From: Amoebidium appalachense
Taxonomy: Eukaryota; Ichthyosporea
Length of the DNA stretch: 64,000 nucleotides
NCBI GenBank assembly: GCA_963693365.1
Contig: CAVNZM010000003.1
Location: forward strand, 4,216,001-4,280,000
Direction of reading: 5' to 3'
A program made the position numbers and the translations under genes. How positions within the stretch are numbered: position 1 is the first letter of the stretch; each line of letters starts with the position of its first letter. The notes below the pieces were generated by a model. That model worked only from the letters and a program-made list of their open reading frames with translations, did no database searches and was not told the origin of the DNA. Below, piece by piece: positions 62,433-64,000 of the stretch.

Positions 62433-64000
62433 TTTGGGGGGGGGGGGGGGGTTTGAGCTTAGGCCCATACCGCTGTGTAGAGGTGTGGTATTTATGGGGC
62501 ACAAAAAGTATAAACTGTAGCAAAAGTTGTAATTTGGAGCATGTGTGAAAGAAAAGAGTCATGCAGCACACACAACTGGCGGCTATAGATAGAACTGCGA
62601 AGAGAGACGAAGTCAATGTTCAGATGTCGTGTGCTTAGCCTTACGAAAGGTAGCCCTACGTGTGGTAACGAGAAAACTCTGCCAAGGGGTATTTATGATT
62701 GGTCCAGATCGAATCCCGTTCGATCAGATTAGCCATATAAGGAAACTGGAAAAAACCGTTTTTACGAAAGGTAGCCCTACGTAGACAAAGAAAAACATAC
62801 CTCTGGCAATCCCACGCTTCGAAGCTGATGGGGCATCTCGCCACCTCTCCCGTGATCGTTAGAAGACCCTGAATAGGGTCATAGGATCCGATAAGCCCGG
62901 GGGTCGTCGGGAACTCGCAGTCGTAAAGCATTTCACCCCAAGTTGGAGACTTCAAACTTAAGCAGTAACCGCCGTTGGTCGGGTCGGTCGTGTTGAATAA
63001 CGTGCGAGCTTGCGCCGACTTAACCGCACCTGCCCCAGCATTGGAAAGCATGAAAGTAAATGCTTGGGAAGAAACAGCCGGAGGAATGGGAGAAGTTCTT
63101 CGGAGGAATGTGTGTCGGGCTCACCACTGCCTGAGTGCCAGACGTAATGGTTGTGGTTGTGCTTGTGGTTTGGGTCGAAACTGCAGTCCTACTACCACTC
63201 GAACTGGTTACTGGTGTACACGTGATTCCATCCCCCGCATACCCCATATTGCACGTACATGTTACCCCGGTCGCGGTGTCTGAGCACGTAGCATTCACAC
63301 TGCATCCATGAGTACCAGAAGCACATGTAACTGCTAATGGTGTGCTGCTTTGTGTAGTGGTGGCTGGTGCTGGTGCCGGGACCACTGAGACGGCAGATGG
63401 AGATGGGCTAGCAACTGCACTGCCTGCAGGCTGAACTGAACTTGATGACAGAGTTGTTGTAGGTGTTGTCGTGGTGGTTGAGGCGGTGGTTGAGGCGGCG
63501 GTTAAGGCGGTGGTTGTGGTTGTTGTTGTTGTTGTTGTTGTTGTAGGTGCAGGTGTGCAAACAGTCCCGCTGCCCACGTAACCGGCGTTGCACGTGCAGG
63601 TGAACCCGGTAGCGTTGGTTGTACAAGTAGCACTAACATCACAGTTATGGGTGCCGTTTGCACACAAAGCGAAATCTGAGGGGGAGTGTTTTTGAATAAG
63701 TTTGCCGTTTGTTCAAACAGAAGGTGTGTTCAAACAGAACGTGTGTCCATATAGAAGGTTAAAGGTTCAGAATTCATTCCGAAATCCTGTAACTACCTGT
63801 GACCCCAATAACAGCCATGTGAAAAAAAGACATCCGTAAACACTTCAAAAGTCAAAAGTAAGTCAACACCAAATCTCTTCAGCCCCACGTAGATATCAGT
63901 CAATACCGCAGGCTACACACCTGGCAGCATGCTCATGTTGACCGTCGTTGTTACTCCATCTTGCACAGTAGTTGTTTGCTCGGTTTGCCCACTCCACTGG
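61918..64000 (-). CDS. EGF-like, Thr/Ser-rich extracellular protein (partial)
   Basis: Partial minus-strand gene, running past the window end. Exons: 64000-63921, 63675-63125, about 63050 (or 63064)-62801, and 62086-61918. Joins 1-2 (Asp codon split) and 3-4 (Ser codon split) agree in phase. Exon 2 holds two EGF-like modules, each with six Cys in the order C-x-x-G-THxC-x-x-x-ATC-x-TGxTCTCN-x-GYxGxGxxC, separated by a Thr/Ser/Ala/Pro-rich linker of about 75 residues that includes a run of Thr encoded by a trinucleotide repeat. The linker should be heavily O-glycosylated. Exons 3-4 form a Cys-containing module (YCLSLKSP, CPISFEAWDC, IECLGETL) of no family I recognise. No signal peptide or membrane segment is visible in this part. 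The exon 2-3 join is out of phase by one base with the splice sites visible, so either a site was missed or the frame is broken. Confidence 0.72.
62087..62150. repeat. (GT)n microsatellite forming a 3' splice site (minus gene)
   Basis: On the minus strand it is (CA)n ending in CAG immediately before the exon that starts at 62086. (GGT)n and poly(G) adjoin it. 62270-62640 in the same intron holds a poly(C)-poly(T)-poly(G) block at 62391-62451. Confidence 0.9.

Overview
The window is nuclear DNA of a eukaryote, most likely a unicellular one. Its genes are cut into many short exons with GT-AG introns, and extremely long homopolymer and dinucleotide tracts fill the introns (uninterrupted C to 75 nt, G to 69 nt, CA/GT runs over 100 nt). 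No prokaryotic feature is present. The taxon cannot be fixed from sequence alone; a repeat-rich alga or alga-related protist (for example a chromerid) or another protist lineage would fit, and this is inference only.

Layout. (1) 1-3186, + strand: the 3' end of a gene encoding a Tudor-like domain. (2) 6909-14321, + strand: a complete nine-exon gene for a 337-residue PAP2-family membrane phosphatase with all three catalytic motifs. (3) 16119-25909, - strand: a complete nine-exon cytochrome P450 gene (522 residues, N-terminal anchor, ExxR and haem motifs). (4) 28837-49323, + strand: a CNOT4/Not4-type RING-RRM-CCCH ubiquitin ligase of about 23 exons and about 1,590 residues, far longer than animal CNOT4. 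(5) 49324-61267: a retroelement-rich block with a decayed Copia-type fragment, a truncated Ty3/Gypsy-type fragment and a tyrosine-recombinase element with split direct repeats (A1-ORFs-B1-A2-B2, Ngaro/PAT architecture). (6) 61918-64000, - strand: part of an EGF-domain, Thr-rich, probably secreted or surface protein. All exon joins were built by hand from splice consensus and reading-phase agreement; nearly all agree, and the exceptions are flagged.

Four patterns are the most unusual content. First, many exons have degenerate partial copies of one exon edge plus its splice site placed in the adjoining intron ('exon echoes'), seen at seven exons in three genes. Second, splice sites sit inside microsatellites: (GT)n supplies several donors and (CA)n-CAG supplies at least eleven acceptors. 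Third, poly(C) begins within about 20 nt of the donor in many introns. Fourth, two dispersed repeat families of 100-160 bp, each ending in poly(C), occur in introns and, in every copy found, lie in the sense orientation of the host gene.

The single-copy genes are not an obvious pathway; they look like unlinked housekeeping or metabolic functions (chromatin reading, lipid phosphate hydrolysis, oxidation, mRNA decay/ubiquitin signalling, extracellular adhesion).
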